From Polaromonas sp. (lineage in GTDB: Bacteria; Pseudomonadota; Gammaproteobacteria; Burkholderiales; Burkholderiaceae_C): a stretch of DNA of 56,853 nt. Below are positions 42,810-52,280 of the stretch, one piece after another (within the stretch, counting starts at the first letter, position 1; every line of letters starts with the position of its first letter). The notes below the pieces were generated by a model. The model worked only from the letters and a program-made list of their open reading frames with translations. It was not told where the DNA came from and did no database searches. The DNA lies in assembly GCF_013817205.1 (NCBI RefSeq), contig NZ_JACDDD010000012.1, positions 1 to 56,853 of the forward strand, read 5' to 3'. The position numbers and the translations under genes are program-made.

Positions 42810-43778
42810 ATGGCAGCAACTCTGGACGGACAACTGGTGGTGGCGATTTCTTCGCGCGCGCTGTTCGACTTTGAAGAAGAAAACCGCGTCTTCGAGGACG
42901 GCATGGGGCAGCCGCCCGCACCGGGCGCCAAAAAAGACGCGGCCTACATGCAGCTGCAGCTGGACCGGCTCGACGTACCAGCAAAGCCCGGCGTGGCCTT
43001 TTCGCTGGTCAAGAAGTTGCTGGCCTTTAACGAAGCCCCTGATGCCCTGGACGACGCTTCCCCTGCCGCAAAACTGGCGCAGCGCGTCGAGGTCGTCATC
43101 TTGTCGCGCAACGACCCGGTCTCGGGCATGCGGGTGTTCCGCTCGGCCCAGCACTACGGCCTGAACATCCAGCGCGGCACCTTCAACCGCGGCGAGGCGC
43201 CCTGGCGTTACCTCAAGCCGCTGCACGCCAACCTGTTTTTGTCGGCCCACCTGAGCGACGTGCGTGACGCGCTGGCGGCCGGCGTGCCGGCCGCGCAGGT
43301 CTACCCACAATCAGCCCATGCCAGCGACAAACACCCGAACGAGGTGCGCATCGCCTTCGACGGCGACGCGGTGATTTTTTCGGACGAGGCAGAACGTGTC
43401 TTCCAGGCGCAGGGCCTGTCTGCCTTCCAGGCGCATGAACGCGACAAGGCCGCGCAGCCGCTGCTGGCCGGGCCCTTCAAACCGTTGCTGGAAGCGCTGC
43501 ACCGCTTGCAGAGTGTCGGCACCTCGCGCATGCGCATACGCACCGCGCTGGTCACGGCGCGCAGCGCGCCGGCGCATGAGCGCGCGATCCGCACGCTGAT
43601 GGACTGGAACATCGAGGTCGATGAAGCGATGTTTCTGGGCGGCCTGCCCAAGGGCGAGTTTTTGCGCGAGTTCGAACCCGACTTCTTCTTCGACGACCAG
43701 ACTGGCCATGTCGATTCGGCCTCGCAGCATGTGCCCTCGGGCCATGTGGTCAGCGGCGTGTCGAATCAGTTGTCCTAA
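42810..43778 (+). CDS. cytosolic 5'-nucleotidase family protein
   Basis: A 322-residue protein of the 5'-nucleotidase family (PF06189-like, related to cytosolic NT5C1). Landmarks: LVVAISSRALFDFEEENRVFE near the N-terminus, VVILSRNDPVSGMRVFRS, NIQRGTFNRGEAPWRYL, and IAFDGDAVIFSDEAERVFQ with the D-x-D-type catalytic acidic pair; the C-terminal FFFDDQTGHVDSA is conserved. It starts 3 bases after the cobC stop. The physiological nucleotide is unknown; its place in the cob run may be incidental or may reflect nucleotide recycling. Confidence 0.87.
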   Translation: MAATLDGQLVVAISSRALFDFEEENRVFEDGMGQPPAPGAKKDAAYMQLQLDRLDVPAKPGVAFSLVKKLLAFNEAPDALDDASPAAKLAQRVEVVILSRNDPVSGMRVFRSAQHYGLNIQRGTFNRGEAPWRYLKPLHANLFLSAHLSDVRDALAAGVPAAQVYPQSAHASDKHPNEVRIAFDGDAVIFSDEAERVFQAQGLSAFQAHERDKAAQPLLAGPFKPLLEALHRLQSVGTSRMRIRTALVTARSAPAHERAIRTLMDWNIEVDEAMFLGGLPKGEFLREFEPDFFFDDQTGHVDSASQHVPSGHVVSGVSNQLS

Positions 43779-43797
43779 AGCCGGGCTGCGGCTTTAG
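43775..43797. terminator. bidirectional hairpin containing both convergent stop codons
   Basis: CTAAAGCC (43775-43782) and GGCTTTAG (43790-43797) pair with a seven-base loop. The TAA of the nucleotidase is in the left arm and the TAA of the crotonase in the right arm. There is no T tract beyond the stem, so the termination efficiency is uncertain. Confidence 0.55.
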
Positions 43798-44609
43798 CGC
43801 CCCTGAAACTTCGCCGGCCGCTTCTCGACAAACGAGCGCACACCTTCGGCGGCGTCTTCGCTGCGCGACAGGCCTTGCTGCACCGTGATGAAATCCTGCA
43901 TGGCGACCAGCGGGCCTTGCTCCACCGCCTTGAGTGCATTTTTTCGCGTCGACACAACGGCCAGCGGCGCCTGCGCGGCGATCGCTTCGGCAATGCGCAA
44001 GGCTTCGTCCAGCAGCTGCGCGGCGGGCACCACTTTTTGCACGAAGTTCAGCCGCAGGGCTTCGGTGCTGCCGAACTCGTCGCCGGTCAGCAAATGCAGC
44101 AATGCATTGCCCAGACCGGCACGTTCGGCCATGCGCAGGGTCGCACCGCCGGTCGCCATGATGCCGCGCTTGACTTCCAGCTGTGAGAAGCGGCAGTCAT
44201 CCGCGGCCACCACGATGTCGGCGGCCAGCATCAGCTCGATGCCCAGGGTGTACGTGATGCCCTGCACCGCGACCACCATGGGTTTGCTGCGGCGCCGGTA
44301 ACCGTCCATGCCAAGGTTGAGCGGGTCGACCAGACCCAGCGGCACCGCCTTTTCACCGCGCTGCATCAGCGGCGCAATCGTCGGCAGGTCCAGCCCGGCG
44401 GTGAAATGGGCGCCCAGCGCGTGCAACACGCCCACGCGCAGCGCCGGATCATCGTCCAGCCGGGTGTAGGCCTCGCCCAGTTCGCGGAACATCTTCGGCG
44501 TGAAGCCATTGCGTTTGGCCGGTCGGTTGATGGCGATCAGCAGCAAGGGGCCTTGCACGGTGCAATCAATGCTTCCCTCGGCGGCCGGGAGGGATGGAGA
44601 GATGTTCAT
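43794..44609 (-). CDS. enoyl-CoA hydratase/isomerase (crotonase) family protein
   Basis: A 271-residue crotonase-fold protein. Landmarks are LLIAINRPAKRNGFTPKMFRELG near the N-terminus, GAHFTAGLDLPTI forming the oxyanion region, and DCRFSQLEVKRGIMATGGATLRMAERAG. The usual catalytic glutamates are not evident in the two canonical places, so the reaction type (hydratase, isomerase or hydrolase) is open. It is convergent with the nucleotidase and divergent from the ABC exporter. Confidence 0.88.
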   Translation of the reverse strand: MNISPSLPAAEGSIDCTVQGPLLLIAINRPAKRNGFTPKMFRELGEAYTRLDDDPALRVGVLHALGAHFTAGLDLPTIAPLMQRGEKAVPLGLVDPLNLGMDGYRRRSKPMVVAVQGITYTLGIELMLAADIVVAADDCRFSQLEVKRGIMATGGATLRMAERAGLGNALLHLLTGDEFGSTEALRLNFVQKVVPAAQLLDEALRIAEAIAAQAPLAVVSTRKNALKAVEQGPLVAMQDFITVQQGLSRSEDAAEGVRSFVEKRPAKFQGR

Positions 44610-44707
44610 GGAACCATCCTAGCGCTGCTACCTCACACAGCGGTTCACCGACGCGACAGCCTGCCCCACTACACTCCGTCCATCCCGCTCAAGAAGGACA
44701 ACACCCC

Positions 44708-46522
44708 ATGGTCACGACCCCTCCGGCTTCCACCACGTCCGGCAAAATCGCATCCTTTCAGGATTTCTGCCGCAAGACCTGGGCGCTGACGCGGCCCTAC
44801 TTCCAGTCAGAGGAAAAATTGAAAGCCCGCGGCCTGCTGCTGGCCATCGTGCTGCTCAACCTGGCGGCGGTTTACATGCTGGTGCTGCTCAACGAGTGGA
44901 ACCGGGTATTCTACGACGCGGTGCAGGAAAAGAACCAGCCAGTGTTCTGGGAGCAGTTGGGCCGCTTCACCTATTTGGCCTTTGCCTTCATCATCATCGC
45001 GGTTTACCGCTTTTACCTGACGCAGCTGCTGGAGATCCGCTGGCGCGCCTGGATGACGGCGCACTACCTGGAGCGCTGGCTTGCCAACAAGGCCTTCTAC
45101 CAGATGGAGCTGGCGCGCTACGCTGGCACCCCCGGCAGTGACCCGGCAACGCCGGACAACCCGGACCAGCGTATCCAGGAAGACCTGAACCTGTTTACCA
45201 GCTACACCATCTCACTGAGCATGGGCCTGCTCAATGCCGTGGTCACGCTGCTGAGTTTTGTCGGCATCCTGTGGAGCCTGTCCGGGCCATTTGCCTTCAC
45301 GCTGGGCGGCAACAGCTACAACATTCCCGGCTTCATGGTCTGGATGGCAGTGCTCTACTGCACGGTCGGCAGCATCATTACCCATTACATCGGCCGGCCG
45401 CAGATCCGGCTCAACTTCCTGCAGCAGCGTTACGAGGCCGACTTCCGCCACCATTTGGTGCGCGTGCGCGAGTACAGCGAATCGATTGCGCTGGACAAAG
45501 GCGAAGCCGTCGAACGGGTGCAACTGGACAGCCGCTTTGCCACCGTGCTGGCCAACTACCTGACGCTGATCAAAAAGCAGAAAAACCTGATCTGGTTCAC
45601 CAACTTCTTCGGCCAGGCGGCAGTAGTCTTCCCTTTCATCGTCGCCGCACCGCGGTTTTTCAGCGGCGCCATCCAGCTCGGGCAGCTGATGCAAATTGCG
45701 TCGGCCTTCGGCCGGGTACAGGACTCGCTGAGCTGGTTTGTCGACAACTACAGCAGCCTGGCGGCCTGGCGCGCCACCACCGACCGCTTGACCGGATTTG
45801 AAGAGAGTTTTGTGGCTCTGGCCCAATCGCAGCGGGCGCAAGCAGCTATCAATTCAGTAGCAACCGGCGAAACTGCCGGTGGCCTTGAGGCGCAGCATCT
45901 CACTGTGGCGCTTCCGGGTGGCGCGGTTCTGCTGGCAGACCTGTCGCTGCATGCCGCAGCCGGTGAAAACGTGCTGATCAAAGGCCCGTCGGGCAGCGGA
46001 AAGTCGACACTGTTCCGCTCCTTCGCGGGGATCTGGCCCTTCAGCCGTGGCCGGACCACTCTGCCGGCCAACGCCATGTTCATCCCGCAGCGCCCCTACT
46101 TTCCCAACGGCAGCTTGCGTGACGCGCTGGCCTACCCGCAGCCGGCGGCCACCTACAGCGACGCGCAACTCCGGCAGGCGCTGGAAGACGCCCTGCTGCC
46201 GAAGCTGACCCACCGGCTGGACGATGAAGACAGCTGGGGCCAAAAGCTTTCTGGCGGCGAACAGCAGCGCCTGGCGATTGCCCGCGTGCTGCTGAAAAAG
46301 CCGGCCTGGCTGTTTGCCGACGAAGCCACCAGCGCGCTCGATGAAGCAGCCGAAAAAACACTGTATGAACGGCTGGTAGCCCAGACACAACAAGCAGGAG
46401 GCGCTATCGTTTCAATAGCGCACCGGCCGACAGTCGCAGCATTTCACAGCAAGCGCTGGGAGCTGGAAAAGCAGCCTGAAGGCTCGCCGGCGCTGTACCA
46501 GCTCAAGGAGACAAGCGCATGA
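44708..46522 (+). CDS. ABC transporter fused permease/ATPase (SbmA/BacA-YddA type)
   Basis: A 604-residue fusion with a membrane domain (residues about 30-350) of the SbmA/BacA type (LLNEWNRVFYDAVQEKNQPVFW and ARYAGTPGSDPATPDNPDQRI) and a C-terminal ATPase: Walker A GPSGSGKST at 426-434, a KLSGGEQQRLAIARVL signature and LFADEATSALD. Possible roles are uptake or export of peptides or lipid-like substrates. Two GCTAT-type motifs lie in the gene: one in the linker (45845-45861) and one near the H-loop (46403-46419). Confidence 0.92.
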   Translation: MVTTPPASTTSGKIASFQDFCRKTWALTRPYFQSEEKLKARGLLLAIVLLNLAAVYMLVLLNEWNRVFYDAVQEKNQPVFWEQLGRFTYLAFAFIIIAVYRFYLTQLLEIRWRAWMTAHYLERWLANKAFYQMELARYAGTPGSDPATPDNPDQRIQEDLNLFTSYTISLSMGLLNAVVTLLSFVGILWSLSGPFAFTLGGNSYNIPGFMVWMAVLYCTVGSIITHYIGRPQIRLNFLQQRYEADFRHHLVRVREYSESIALDKGEAVERVQLDSRFATVLANYLTLIKKQKNLIWFTNFFGQAAVVFPFIVAAPRFFSGAIQLGQLMQIASAFGRVQDSLSWFVDNYSSLAAWRATTDRLTGFEESFVALAQSQRAQAAINSVATGETAGGLEAQHLTVALPGGAVLLADLSLHAAAGENVLIKGPSGSGKSTLFRSFAGIWPFSRGRTTLPANAMFIPQRPYFPNGSLRDALAYPQPAATYSDAQLRQALEDALLPKLTHRLDDEDSWGQKLSGGEQQRLAIARVLLKKPAWLFADEATSALDEAAEKTLYERLVAQTQQAGGAIVSIAHRPTVAAFHSKRWELEKQPEGSPALYQLKETSA

Positions 46523-46844
46523 TTGCCACCACACCACCTGCCCCTTATTACGCCGTGATCTTCACCTCAGTGCGCACAGATGTCGACCAGGTTATGGCGA
46601 CATGGCCGACCGCATGCTCGAGCTGGCGGCGCAGCAGCCCGGGTTTCTGGGCGTGGAGTCTGCCCGCGATGGCGTGGGCATCACGGTGAGCTACTGGCGC
46701 CATCTGGAATCCATCAAAGCCTGGAAAGCCAATGCCGAGCACCTGGTGGCCCAACAGACAGGGCGGGCCGACTGGTACCGCCAGTACAAGACGCGCATTG
46801 CCCGCGTCGAACGCGACTACGGTTTCGACAACGCAGCCGCGTAG
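46519..46844 (+). pseudogene. ABM-domain gene with a one-base frameshift
   Basis: The first 24 codons (MIATTPPAPYYAVIFTSVRT followed by DVDQ) and the later frame from about 46592 (MADRMLELAAQQPGFLGVE, VSYWRHLESIKAWKANAEHL) together make a normal antibiotic-biosynthesis-monooxygenase protein. They are in different frames. Adding one G in the CAGGTTATGG stretch at 46588-46597 restores the family's GYGDMADRM reading. The start overlaps the ABC gene (ATGA). It is either a true frameshift or a sequencing error; the 3' end overlaps queC by 28 bases. Confidence 0.82.
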
Positions 46845-47524
46845 GCAGCGTAGCCGCGCAGCCGCAACGCGCAGGCCGGACACTGGCCGCAGCCATAACC
46901 CCAGGCATGGCGGTGTTCACGGTCGCCCAGGTAGCAGGTGTGCGTGTGCTCGATGATCAGATCTACCAGCGCTTGGCCACCCAGCGCCTCGGCCAGCGCC
47001 CAGGTGGCCGCCTTGTCTATCCACATCAGCGGTGTGTCGATCAGGAAGCGTTTGTCCATGCCCAGCGACAAAGCCAGTTGCATGGCTTTCATGGTGTCAT
47101 CGCGGCAGTCGGGGTAGCCAGAAAAATCGGTCTCGCACACACCTGTCACCAGAACCTGCAGGTCGCGCCGGTAGGCCAGCGCCGCAGCCAGCGTCAAAAA
47201 CAGCAGGTTGCGGCCAGGCACAAAGGTATTCGGCAAGCCCGAGCTTTCCATTTTGAACGCCGTATCGCGCGTCAGCGAGGTCTCGCTGACCTGGCCCAGC
47301 ACGGCCAGATCCAGGAAATGATCCTCGCCCAGCTTGTGCGCCCACTGCGGGAACTGCGCCCTGATTTCGCGCAGCACCACCAGTCGTGCCTGCAGCTCCA
47401 CGCTGTGCCGCTGGCCATAATCAAAGCCCACGGTTTCCACACGTTCGTATTTGGACAGCGCCTGGGCCAGGCAGGTGGTGGAGTCCTGGCCTCCGGAGAA
47501 CAGAACAAGGGCGGTGGTGTGCAT
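46817..47524 (-). CDS. queC: 7-cyano-7-deazaguanine synthase
   Basis: A 235-residue ATP-dependent enzyme making preQ0 in queuosine synthesis. The PP-loop motif SGGQDSTTC is at residues 10-18 of the [12 protein letters not shown] reading, and a zinc-binding cluster near the end has CYLG, then CGQCPAC. The ATG at 47524 is preferred over a TTG at 47548. It is a single minus-strand gene between the frameshifted ABM gene (convergent) and the TonB receptor gene; no other queuosine genes are in the window. Confidence 0.95.
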   Translation of the reverse strand: MHTTALVLFSGGQDSTTCLAQALSKYERVETVGFDYGQRHSVELQARLVVLREIRAQFPQWAHKLGEDHFLDLAVLGQVSETSLTRDTAFKMESSGLPNTFVPGRNLLFLTLAAALAYRRDLQVLVTGVCETDFSGYPDCRDDTMKAMQLALSLGMDKRFLIDTPLMWIDKAATWALAEALGGQALVDLIIEHTHTCYLGDREHRHAWGYGCGQCPACALRLRGYAAYAAALSKP

Positions 47525-47574
47525 GGCGTAAAAATCGGGCAGCGGCAAAGCGGCTATTGTGCCCGCGCACCGCT

Positions 47575-49704
47575 TTAAAAGCGGTAACTGGCCGACAGCG
47601 ACAGCACGTAATTGCGGCCGGCGGCCGGCTCGAAGTAGCGGCCATTGCCCTCGTTGACGATGACCGAGCCGGCGTATTTGCGGTCAGCGATGTTGTCGAC
47701 CCGGGCGGTCGCGGCGACATTCCAGCGCGCCAGGTCGAACACATAGCCCACATGTGCGCCCAGCGTGACAAACGACGCGGCGGCATCGGTGTTGAAGTCG
47801 TTGACCGCGACCTTGCCCAGGTAACGCGCATCGACACCGCTGCGCCAGCCGGTGGGCGGACGCCAGCCCAGTTCCATGGCCAGGGCGTTGCGCGCTGTAC
47901 CGGGAAGGCGCTTGCCGGCCGGCACCTGCGGCGCGGGGCATAAGGTGGCCGCACCGACACAGGCAAAAGCGTCGCGGTAACGCGCATCGAGCAGAGTGTA
48001 GGAAAACTGCGCCAGCCAATGCCGCGCCGGTGCGACACTGGCCGCCAGTTCGAGGCCCCGGCGCCGCGTGGCGCCGGCGTTGCGGAAGGTGCTGCGCCCG
48101 CCGGTGTTGCTTTGCGTGACGATTTCATCTTGCGTTGCCGTATGGAACACCGCCGCTGTCCATTCGGCGCGCATCGCAGCGCCCTGCGCGCTGCGCCACT
48201 TCACGCCGGCTTCGAGGTTGTCGCTGCGCGAAGGCCGCAGCGCGAAATTGAGCCCGCTGCCTGCGGCGCGGTAAGCGAGTTCGTTGAAGGTCGGCGTCTC
48301 AAAACCGCGCCCGGCGGCCACGTACACCCGCCATTGTTCTGAGGGCGCAAAGCTCACGCCAGCTGCCGGCAGAGTGGCGCTGTAGGTCACGCTGCCGCTG
48401 TCGTTGCCATTGGCGCCCACGACGAAGTTGTCGGCTGATTCGAAATTCACCCGGCTGTGGCGCACGCCGGCGTTGAGGGTCCAGCGCGGGTCCGGCTTCC
48501 AGGTCGCCTGCACATAAGGGTCCAGGCTGGTGACACGGTTGTCCTCGTCGCGCCGCAAAGCGCCCTGCACGCCCAGCGTTGCGCCCCGAAAGTTCTGCCA
48601 GCCGCGTCGCCGCTCATTCATGCTGTCATAAGCCAGGCCGCCGACAACTTCCAGCGGACGCTGCGCCAGTGTGGTGCGTGTGGTCCAGCGCACATCCAGC
48701 CCGCCGTAGTTGCGGTCCAGGCCGATCACACCGCCCGGGTGCTGCGGGCCGGCCTGCACTGCCACCGGGATAGCCTGAAACTGCGTGGTCGCGCGTTCAC
48801 CGCCATAAAGCATTAGGCGCAGCTGGTTGTCCGCATCGACCTTGCGCTCGTAGACCGCACCGATCTGCTGCTGGCTGACCGTCTTGCGGGTGTTGAAGGT
48901 GGTCGCCGCCGGGTCGGCGCTGCGCGGTGCGGTATCGAATTGCGCGCGGCTCAGGCCCAGCGGGTCCAGGGCCTCCACCTTCACAGAATTGGCCAGCAGG
49001 GTCAAGCTGCTGTCGCCCGCCAGCGCCCAGTCCAGCCGCATGTTGGCGCCTTCGCGTTCGGCCGCGCTGTGTGCGCGAAAGCCCTGGGTGCTCAAACGGC
49101 CGGCGCTCAGCACATAACCCATCGGCCCGGCGGCGCCGCTGGCCTTGACGTCGGCGCGCCGCAAGCCATAAGAGCCGGTTGCCACGCTGCCGCCCAGCAT
49201 TGGAGAGCCCTGCCCCTCCTCAGTGAACACCTGCATCACGCCACCCGAGGAGTTGCCGTACAGCACCGAGAAAGGGCCGCGCAGGACTTCCAGCCGGCCC
49301 ACCGAAGCCAGGTCGATATGCGAAAGTTGTCCCTGGCCGTCGGGCATGGTGGCCGGGATACCGTCCACGTACAGGCGCACGCCGCGCACTCCGAAGGTCG
49401 AGCGCGCGCCAAAGCCTCGCACCGAGAGCTGCAGGTCCTGCGCCTGGTTTTGCCGGTCGCGCGCCAGCAAACCCGGCAACAGCGACAGGCTTTCCGACAG
49501 ATTGAGCTGCGCACGGCCGTCGCTGCGCATGCGCTCGCCGTCGAGCACGTCCACCGAAGCCGGCACATCGAAGGGCACTTGTTCCGTGCGCGTCGCCGTG
49601 ACGGTCACGGGCGCCAGGGTTTGCGCGCCAACCACGCCTTGCGCGGCACATGCAAGGCCCAACAGGGTGGCAGGAACGGCGGAAAGGAAAGAAAAGGGTT
49701 TCAC
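47575..49704 (-). CDS. TonB-dependent outer-membrane receptor
   Basis: A roughly 709-residue TonB-dependent receptor. The signal peptide ([20 protein letters not shown]) ends near VVGAQ, followed by a TonB box-like [25 protein letters not shown], a plug domain ([38 protein letters not shown]), and a 22-strand barrel ending SASYRF. The start is a GTG at 49704; a TTG at 49764 gives a longer N-terminus. No ligand can be assigned, though a degenerate cobalamin-riboswitch-like leader (49823-49902) hints at a corrinoid or metal complex. Confidence 0.9.
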   Translation of the reverse strand: MKPFSFLSAVPATLLGLACAAQGVVGAQTLAPVTVTATRTEQVPFDVPASVDVLDGERMRSDGRAQLNLSESLSLLPGLLARDRQNQAQDLQLSVRGFGARSTFGVRGVRLYVDGIPATMPDGQGQLSHIDLASVGRLEVLRGPFSVLYGNSSGGVMQVFTEEGQGSPMLGGSVATGSYGLRRADVKASGAAGPMGYVLSAGRLSTQGFRAHSAAEREGANMRLDWALAGDSSLTLLANSVKVEALDPLGLSRAQFDTAPRSADPAATTFNTRKTVSQQQIGAVYERKVDADNQLRLMLYGGERATTQFQAIPVAVQAGPQHPGGVIGLDRNYGGLDVRWTTRTTLAQRPLEVVGGLAYDSMNERRRGWQNFRGATLGVQGALRRDEDNRVTSLDPYVQATWKPDPRWTLNAGVRHSRVNFESADNFVVGANGNDSGSVTYSATLPAAGVSFAPSEQWRVYVAAGRGFETPTFNELAYRAAGSGLNFALRPSRSDNLEAGVKWRSAQGAAMRAEWTAAVFHTATQDEIVTQSNTGGRSTFRNAGATRRRGLELAASVAPARHWLAQFSYTLLDARYRDAFACVGAATLCPAPQVPAGKRLPGTARNALAMELGWRPPTGWRSGVDARYLGKVAVNDFNTDAAASFVTLGAHVGYVFDLARWNVAATARVDNIADRKYAGSVIVNEGNGRYFEPAAGRNYVLSLSASYRF

Positions 49705-49822
49705 GGACAGGCCAGCGTTTTGGTTGCACTGATTCTGCCCGCAGCCGTGATGCCTGGGGTGCAACGCGCCAATAGACGCCGCCTGCTGCGGGGTATCAGC
49801 CTGTTGTTACCGAATGGTCGGT

Positions 49823-49902
49823 GCCAGGAGTCCTCCTTGGCTATGGGACAAAAAGACGGTGAAAAGGGAACCGCTGTGGTCGATTTTCACCCGACGATTC
49901 CC
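49823..49902 (-). promoter_or_regulatory. cobalamin-riboswitch-like leader (degenerate, uncertain)
   Basis: On the minus strand, in the 213-base gap before the TonB receptor gene, GGGAATCGTCGGGTGAAAAT followed by a CAGC segment resembles the start of cobalamin riboswitches, and AGCCAAGGAGGACTCCTGGC (49842-49823) resembles the B12 box. The strongly conserved CCCCGCAACTGT core is not visible, so this may be a variant, a relic or a coincidence. Confidence 0.3.
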
Positions 49903-49917
49903 AAGCCCAACAATCCC

Positions 49918-51210
49918 TTAGGGTGACCCAAGAAAGCCGAACTTCAGTGCGGGGCGCTGGCCATCAATCAACTCGGCCATCGCCTTGCCCGAACCGGCGC
50001 CATGCGTCCAGCCCAGTGTGCCGTGGCCAGCGTTGACCCAAAGTTTGCCAACGCTGGTCTTGCCAATGTAGGGAATGTTGGTAGGGGTGGCTGGTCGGAG
50101 GCCGGTCCAGAAGCCGGGTTCACCGCCCTGCGCTTCATTGCGCGTGTCGCACACACCGGGCAGGACCTGCTCGATACGGTCGGCCAGCATCTGGCAACGG
50201 GCTTTGGCCAGGGGTGTGTCGAGCGACATCCCGTAGCCACCCACTTCAATGGTGCCGGCGACGCGCAAAGTGTCGCCCAGCCGGCTGATGGCGCATTTGA
50301 CTTCGTCGTCAATCGCGCTCACCCAAGGGGCCAGTGCCGGTTTGAGCAGCTTGAAGGTGGCACTGTAGCCTTTGCCCGGATAGATCGATAAATCGACACC
50401 CGCCGTGCGCAGCAGGGGCGCCGACCACGATCCGCAGGCAACCACAAAAGCATCGGCTGTCCAGTGCATGGCTTCACCGCTGCTGCGCTTGCGCAGGTGT
50501 ACCGAGCCAATTTCATCGCCGGCCTTTTCAAGCCGCACGATGTCGTGACCATAAACAAACTGCACACCGGCCGCTTCGCACCTTTGCGCCAGTTCCTGCG
50601 TGAAGACGCGCGCGTCACCGCTTTCGTCACTGGCGGTGTACGTGCCGCCCACAATGTGGTCCGCAAAAGAGCTGTAAGCGGGTTCGATCTCGAAAAGTTC
50701 GCTGCGGCTGACCACCCGGCGATTGACGCCGAAGTCGCGCATCAGAGCCGCTGCCCCGGCTGCGGAGTCAAACGACCGCTGGTCGGTGTAGTAATGCGCG
50801 ATGCCGCGCTCCAGCCGGTTGTAGCTAATGCCGGTGCCCTGAACAATGTCTTTGAGCGCTTCGTGGCTGTACGCACCCAGCGCCACGATCTGCTCGACGT
50901 TGCGGCGAAAAGCTGCGTCAGTGCACTGGCTCAGAAACTGCAGGCCCCAGCGCCACTGGCGCCAGTCGAGCGTGGGCCGAAACAGCAGTGGCGCATCGTT
51001 GCGGAACATCCACTTGAGCAGCTTGGCGGGCGCCTCGGGGTTGGCCCAGGGCTCGCAGTAGCTCACGGAAATTTGCGCCGCATTGGCAAAACTGGTTTCC
51101 ATGGCGGCGCCAGCCTGCCGGTCGACCACGGTCACCTCGTGCCCCCGCTGGACCAGATGCCAGGCGGTACTAACGCCGATGATGCCGGCACCCATCACAA
51201 TGATTTTCAT
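49918..51210 (-). CDS. dadA: D-amino acid dehydrogenase small subunit (DadA-like)
   Basis: A 430-residue FAD-dependent oxidoreductase. The dinucleotide motif GAGIIG is at residues 7-12. Family landmarks are ETSFANAAQISVSYCEPWA, ERGIAHYYTDQRSFD, GGTYTASDESGDARVFTQEL, and the terminal GHGTLGWTHGAGSGKAMAEL. It deaminates D-amino acids such as D-alanine. It is divergent from argP, whose product controls lysine and arginine metabolism genes in other bacteria; the pairing may mean regulation of dadA. The gene has no partner racemase in view. Confidence 0.92.
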   Translation of the reverse strand: MKIIVMGAGIIGVSTAWHLVQRGHEVTVVDRQAGAAMETSFANAAQISVSYCEPWANPEAPAKLLKWMFRNDAPLLFRPTLDWRQWRWGLQFLSQCTDAAFRRNVEQIVALGAYSHEALKDIVQGTGISYNRLERGIAHYYTDQRSFDSAAGAAALMRDFGVNRRVVSRSELFEIEPAYSSFADHIVGGTYTASDESGDARVFTQELAQRCEAAGVQFVYGHDIVRLEKAGDEIGSVHLRKRSSGEAMHWTADAFVVACGSWSAPLLRTAGVDLSIYPGKGYSATFKLLKPALAPWVSAIDDEVKCAISRLGDTLRVAGTIEVGGYGMSLDTPLAKARCQMLADRIEQVLPGVCDTRNEAQGGEPGFWTGLRPATPTNIPYIGKTSVGKLWVNAGHGTLGWTHGAGSGKAMAELIDGQRPALKFGFLGSP

Positions 51211-51240
51211 GGGCGCTAGTCTGTACGAGCTTGCTGCAAG

Positions 51241-51256
51241 TTAACAGCTTCGTTAA
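51241..51256. promoter_or_regulatory. TTAAC-GTTAA inverted repeat in the dadA-argP divergent region
   Basis: TTAAC (51241-51245) and GTTAA (51252-51256) are perfect arms with a six-base spacer. Their position between the divergent starts at 51210 and 51292 suits a LysR-type binding site. Confidence 0.5.
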
Positions 51257-51291
51257 ACTCTTTATAAAAGCATTAGGAAGGCTAATACATC

Positions 51292-52194
51292 ATGTATGAC
51301 CCCCTCGCCCTGGAGTGTCTGGCCGCCATTGTGGAAGAAGGCGGCTTTGAACGCGCCGCCCAGCGCCTGAACGTCACCCAATCGGCCATCTCGCAACGAC
51401 TGCGCGTGCTGGAGGGTCAGGTCGGCGCCATCCTGATTGTGCGCAGCCGGCCGTTGAAGGCCACCTCTGCAGGGAAACTTCTGCTCAAGCACACGCGCCA
51501 GCTGCGCCTGATACGCGCCGACCTGGAGCGCGACCTGAAAGAGCTGGCGCCGGGCCTGTCGGGCGGTGTCCGCGAAGAAGAGCGCATCTCGATTGCCGTC
51601 AACGCCGACAGCATTGCAAGCTGGGCGCTGGACGCCCTGACCGGACTGGTGAAGCAGGGCCTGCCCATCGAAATCATTGTTGACGACCAGGACTTCACGC
51701 ACGACTGGCTGCGCCAGGGCCACGTGCTGGGCTGCGTGACCACCCTGAAGCAGGCCCTGCGCGGCTGCAAGGTGGCGCACTTGGGCGCCATGGATTACGT
51801 GGCCGTGGCCGAGCCGGCGTATGCGAAAACGCATCTGCCGGGCGGGCTGGATGCCTCCAACTTTCGCAACGTGACCTACGTGGCCTTTAACCGCAAGGAC
51901 GACGGGCAAAGCGAATTTGTCGCCAAGGCGGTGGGGCTCAAGCGGGTTGCCCTGTGCCAGCTGTTCGTTCCCAGCTCCGAAGGCCAGTTGCACGCGGCGC
52001 GCGCAGGATGGGGGGTGAGCGTTCTGCCAGAGCTGCTGGTTCGCGGCGCGATCAAAAGCGGCGAGCTGGTCAATGTGGCCCCCAAACACGCGCTGCCTGT
52101 ACAGCTGTTCTGGCATTGCTGGAACCTCGAATCGGCGGTACTGGACTCGATTTCAGCCGCGCTGTCCGCAGAGGCGGCCAAGCTGCTCACCTGA
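51292..52194 (+). CDS. argP: LysR-family regulator, ArgP-like
   Basis: A 300-residue LysR-type regulator. The N-terminal winged helix (ALECLAAIVEEGGFERAAQRLNVTQSAISQRLRVLEGQVG) and the downstream VRSRPLKATSAGKLLLKHTRQ match ArgP (IciA). The C-terminal domain is the effector domain: HDWLRQGHVLGCVTTLKQALRGCKVAHLGAMDYVAVAEP. ArgP senses lysine and arginine in E. coli and controls argO and lysine genes. Here it is divergent from dadA. Confidence 0.93.
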   Translation: MYDPLALECLAAIVEEGGFERAAQRLNVTQSAISQRLRVLEGQVGAILIVRSRPLKATSAGKLLLKHTRQLRLIRADLERDLKELAPGLSGGVREEERISIAVNADSIASWALDALTGLVKQGLPIEIIVDDQDFTHDWLRQGHVLGCVTTLKQALRGCKVAHLGAMDYVAVAEPAYAKTHLPGGLDASNFRNVTYVAFNRKDDGQSEFVAKAVGLKRVALCQLFVPSSEGQLHAARAGWGVSVLPELLVRGAIKSGELVNVAPKHALPVQLFWHCWNLESAVLDSISAALSAEAAKLLT

Positions 52195-52280
52195 GACCTC
52201 CCGCCAACACCCGGCTTTGACCTTTGCGCGAGAATGGCGCCTTGCTGCAGTCTTCATATATTCCCAACTCCTACACTCCC

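Noticed and set aside
49823-49902. Canonical cobalamin riboswitch
   Set aside because: The conserved core is missing, so only a low-confidence resemblance is reported.
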